Of a stretch of DNA of 64,000 bases, positions 61,901 to 64,000 are shown one piece after another. Source of the DNA: Eopsaltria australis (lineage: Eukaryota; Chordata; Aves; Passeriformes; Petroicidae); the NCBI GenBank assembly GCA_034509425.1, contig JAVTVJ010000050.1:1426001-1490000 (forward strand), in the 5' to 3' direction. The position numbers were made by a program, and so were the translations under genes. The notes under the pieces are model-generated. The model saw only the letters and a list, made by a program, of their open reading frames with translations, had not been told where the DNA came from and searched no databases. How positions within the stretch are numbered: the stretch's first letter is position 1; the number at the start of each line of letters is the position of its first letter.

Positions 61901-64000
61901 AAACTGTCAAACTTAATACAACATCTTAGTGTTAATAGGATTTTATTGACTTCTACCATCAGCAGAGGAAGAGGTTGATAAAGTGCCACAAAGGAAATGA
62001 AGATACAATACTCATTTTACTTGCATCTCCAGAGCTGTGTAAATTTGATTGCTGAATTTATGGTAATCCAGCTCATTGGCTATTGCTCTTCTGGGGAAGT
62101 GGGGACACGAGAGGATTTCTGGAAATGAGAGTGGCTTTATAGAGCTGCAAAATCAGACTTTGTGGAGATTTTGTGAGAGCAGATTAAAGTCCTGCTGTCC
62201 GGTTGCTGTGAGAGAACACAAGGCTGCACTGGATTATTTATTTCATGTGTTTTTGCTGATATTCTGCCTGCTTTCCTTTCCTCTGCTCCCACTGGCAGCT
62301 TCATTTGCACAGCTATTTTTGAGTGTTGTTGATAGAATTAGTGCAGTAGAATGAACAAGACTAAGGATATTAAGAAAGTGAAGCAAAGTGACAATGTGAA
62401 CCTTGTGGCACTTGCAAATTAAGCTGCTTTTTTCCCCCCCCCTCTGTGTTCGGTGAAGGCACAGCCAAATATCACAGGCTTTAAAATGTGGGAGAAGTTG
62501 GGAGTTAAATATGACACCAAGGCCCTTGGAGATTAGAAAAAAACCCCATGAGGTGACAAGTACTAACCATAACACAAAACCAGACAGAAACCTGGTCCTT
62601 TCCCTTTTTAAGAAAGTTGTGACTGTTACAGCTCTTTGGTGTTTTAACCATTCTGTAAATGTGGAATTGAAATAGCTTGGGTTTTTAATAGCAAATTTTA
62701 CTACACGTCTTCATTATTTTGTTTCTTTTCTAAAGTATTTAAAGTCAAAGATTTTTAAATTATAAAGCCTGAAGTATTTCAGGTTAGAGGAAATCTTTAC
62801 TAATGAAATACCAGTATACACTGATATCAGTTTATGCTCTCTGCTGATAGCAATAGCATTTAAATATCCATTTTTTTGATACCACGACACAAGTTTTTGT
62901 TTTTGTTACTAATTCTCTCAAAGTCTCTAGCTCTTATAATTTAATGTAAATGAAGAACCATAGACTTTCTTTCTAAATAAAAAATGCTCCAAGTTTCTGA
63001 AGGAAATGTTCCCTTTAAAGGTTCTTGGAGATGTTTACAAGGGGACTCAATTGCAAGAGGAGTTGCTGGCATTTATTTTCTTGCTTCTCCACATTTATTT
63101 CCCCCTGCAAGTGCATCTTGGAATCTCACATTGTCCAGCTCTCAGATTGCTCTTGTGCAGGTACTGCAGCATGACCCTGACAAGATGTGAATATATTGAT
63201 GTGCTTTTACAAATATTTACTCTTCTATCCAGATCTAAAAGCCACGCTGGATTTCCTGTATCACTTCTGGTCTGCGGGATAAGTTCCTTCAAAAAGGATG
63301 AAAAATTAAAAAAAAAAAGAAGGGCAGCAGATCAGGCACTTTACTAACCTGACTTTCCCCAGTTCTTAAAATTTCCTATATTTATTAAATTTCCACAAGT
63401 GATCTCCAGTCCCACTGAAGGAAAACACATGTTACATAATTAATTGAGCCCCAAAGGCTTTTTACATATATTATCATTTGTGTGTGGGGGGGAAAAGTCT
63501 CTTTAACACACAGGGCAAATTATTTCAGTATAATTAAGGAAATGAATTGTGGCAGCTAAATTGCAAAAACTGAATAACTAAATCACAATGATCTCTTTCT
63601 TTAAAAAAAAAAATTTAAAAATCCCCTTTTGCTTCAGCACAAATTGCAAATTGTCCAGGCAGAAACTCCATTTCCTGACTGATCTTTGTTCAGTCTATCA
63701 CATGCATTTTGTAACAGAGTTTTACCACTTGAACTGAAGTTACTGTGTGTAAATATTGGTACAACATCCCCCTTGTGCTCTTCCAGAGCAGATGAAAACT
63801 TCTAAAAGGTCCCATGCCATGAAGAACTCTTAGATGTGTTCACACAAAATATTTCTTCAGAGCACTAAGGGGAGGGAGCAAGACAAGCACCTAAACACAG
63901 ACACATTTTCATATCAATGGATTAATTATAGGAGGATTCTGAGGGATGAGGCCAAAGATTCTCCATCATTTAAACCACACAGGTCTCCACAAGGAGCCAG
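55961..64000. other. AT-rich non-coding stretch, no gene recognised
   Basis: Frames are 125 codons or shorter with no recognised product. Visible features are G/T tracts at 57814-57855 and 58389-58420, a (TTTG)n run at about 57414-57431, a T-run/A-run inverted repeat at 60639-60689, and A runs at 61088-61101 and near 63602-63611. No transposon ends or RNA genes were found. Confidence 0.55.
60639..60689. repeat. Inverted repeat of homopolymer arms
   Basis: Eleven T, then CTTGCC (60639-60655), pairs with GGC followed by fourteen A (60673-60689). This gives a 17-bp stem with one mismatch around a 17-base loop. It could fold as a cruciform or RNA hairpin, or could simply be two adjacent slippage-prone runs. 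Confidence 0.6.

Overview
The window looks like bird nuclear DNA. It is AT-rich, contains no recognisable exon of a known protein gene, and carries a 5'-truncated CR1 LINE 3' end (about 39950-40460), the hallmark retroposon of birds and reptiles. It also holds a fairly young betaretrovirus-like endogenous retrovirus (ERV). A passerine is my best guess, because that group has many recent insertions of this kind, but this is inference. Most of the 64 kb reads as intergenic or intronic sequence, and the short open frames scattered through it have the lengths expected by chance.

The main feature is a compact provirus at 24995-28249, plus strand. It has two 573-bp LTRs with matching TGTTGC...GCAACA ends, a 6-bp target duplication (GAGCAG), a perfect 18-nt tRNA-Lys3-type primer binding site, a long GC-rich leader, one open frame of 475 codons, and a polypurine tract next to the 3' LTR. 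I see no capsid homology region, zinc knuckle, protease, reverse transcriptase, integrase or surface envelope. It is therefore a small non-autonomous element. Its single long frame begins with a myristoylation-type, betaretroviral matrix-like domain and continues into a proline-rich, very CpG-dense segment and a basic C-terminus. The CpG-dense segment carries YY1, CCAAT and GC-box motifs and looks like a host CpG-island promoter embedded in the element. A splice-acceptor-like site and a short hydrophobic stretch just before the polypurine tract may be an envelope tail remnant. The LTRs differ at 19 of 573 positions with no indels, and ten of the differences fall in the last 105 bp.

Layout: 1-10130 AT-rich with no gene seen; 10131-10660 a GC-richer patch with an unexplained 167-codon minus-strand frame; 10661-23770 no gene, one 20-bp triplicated tandem repeat; 23781-23880 a probable ancient MIR/CORE-SINE fragment; 24505-24760 a small GC/CpG-rich patch; 24989-28255 the ERV with its target duplications; 28256-39949 no recognised gene, one unexplained 194-codon minus-strand frame; 39950-40460 CR1; 40461-64000 no gene, with G/T-rich low-complexity tracts and a candidate regulatory block near 55440-55960. 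No tRNA, rRNA, CRISPR array or bacterial-type feature was seen.
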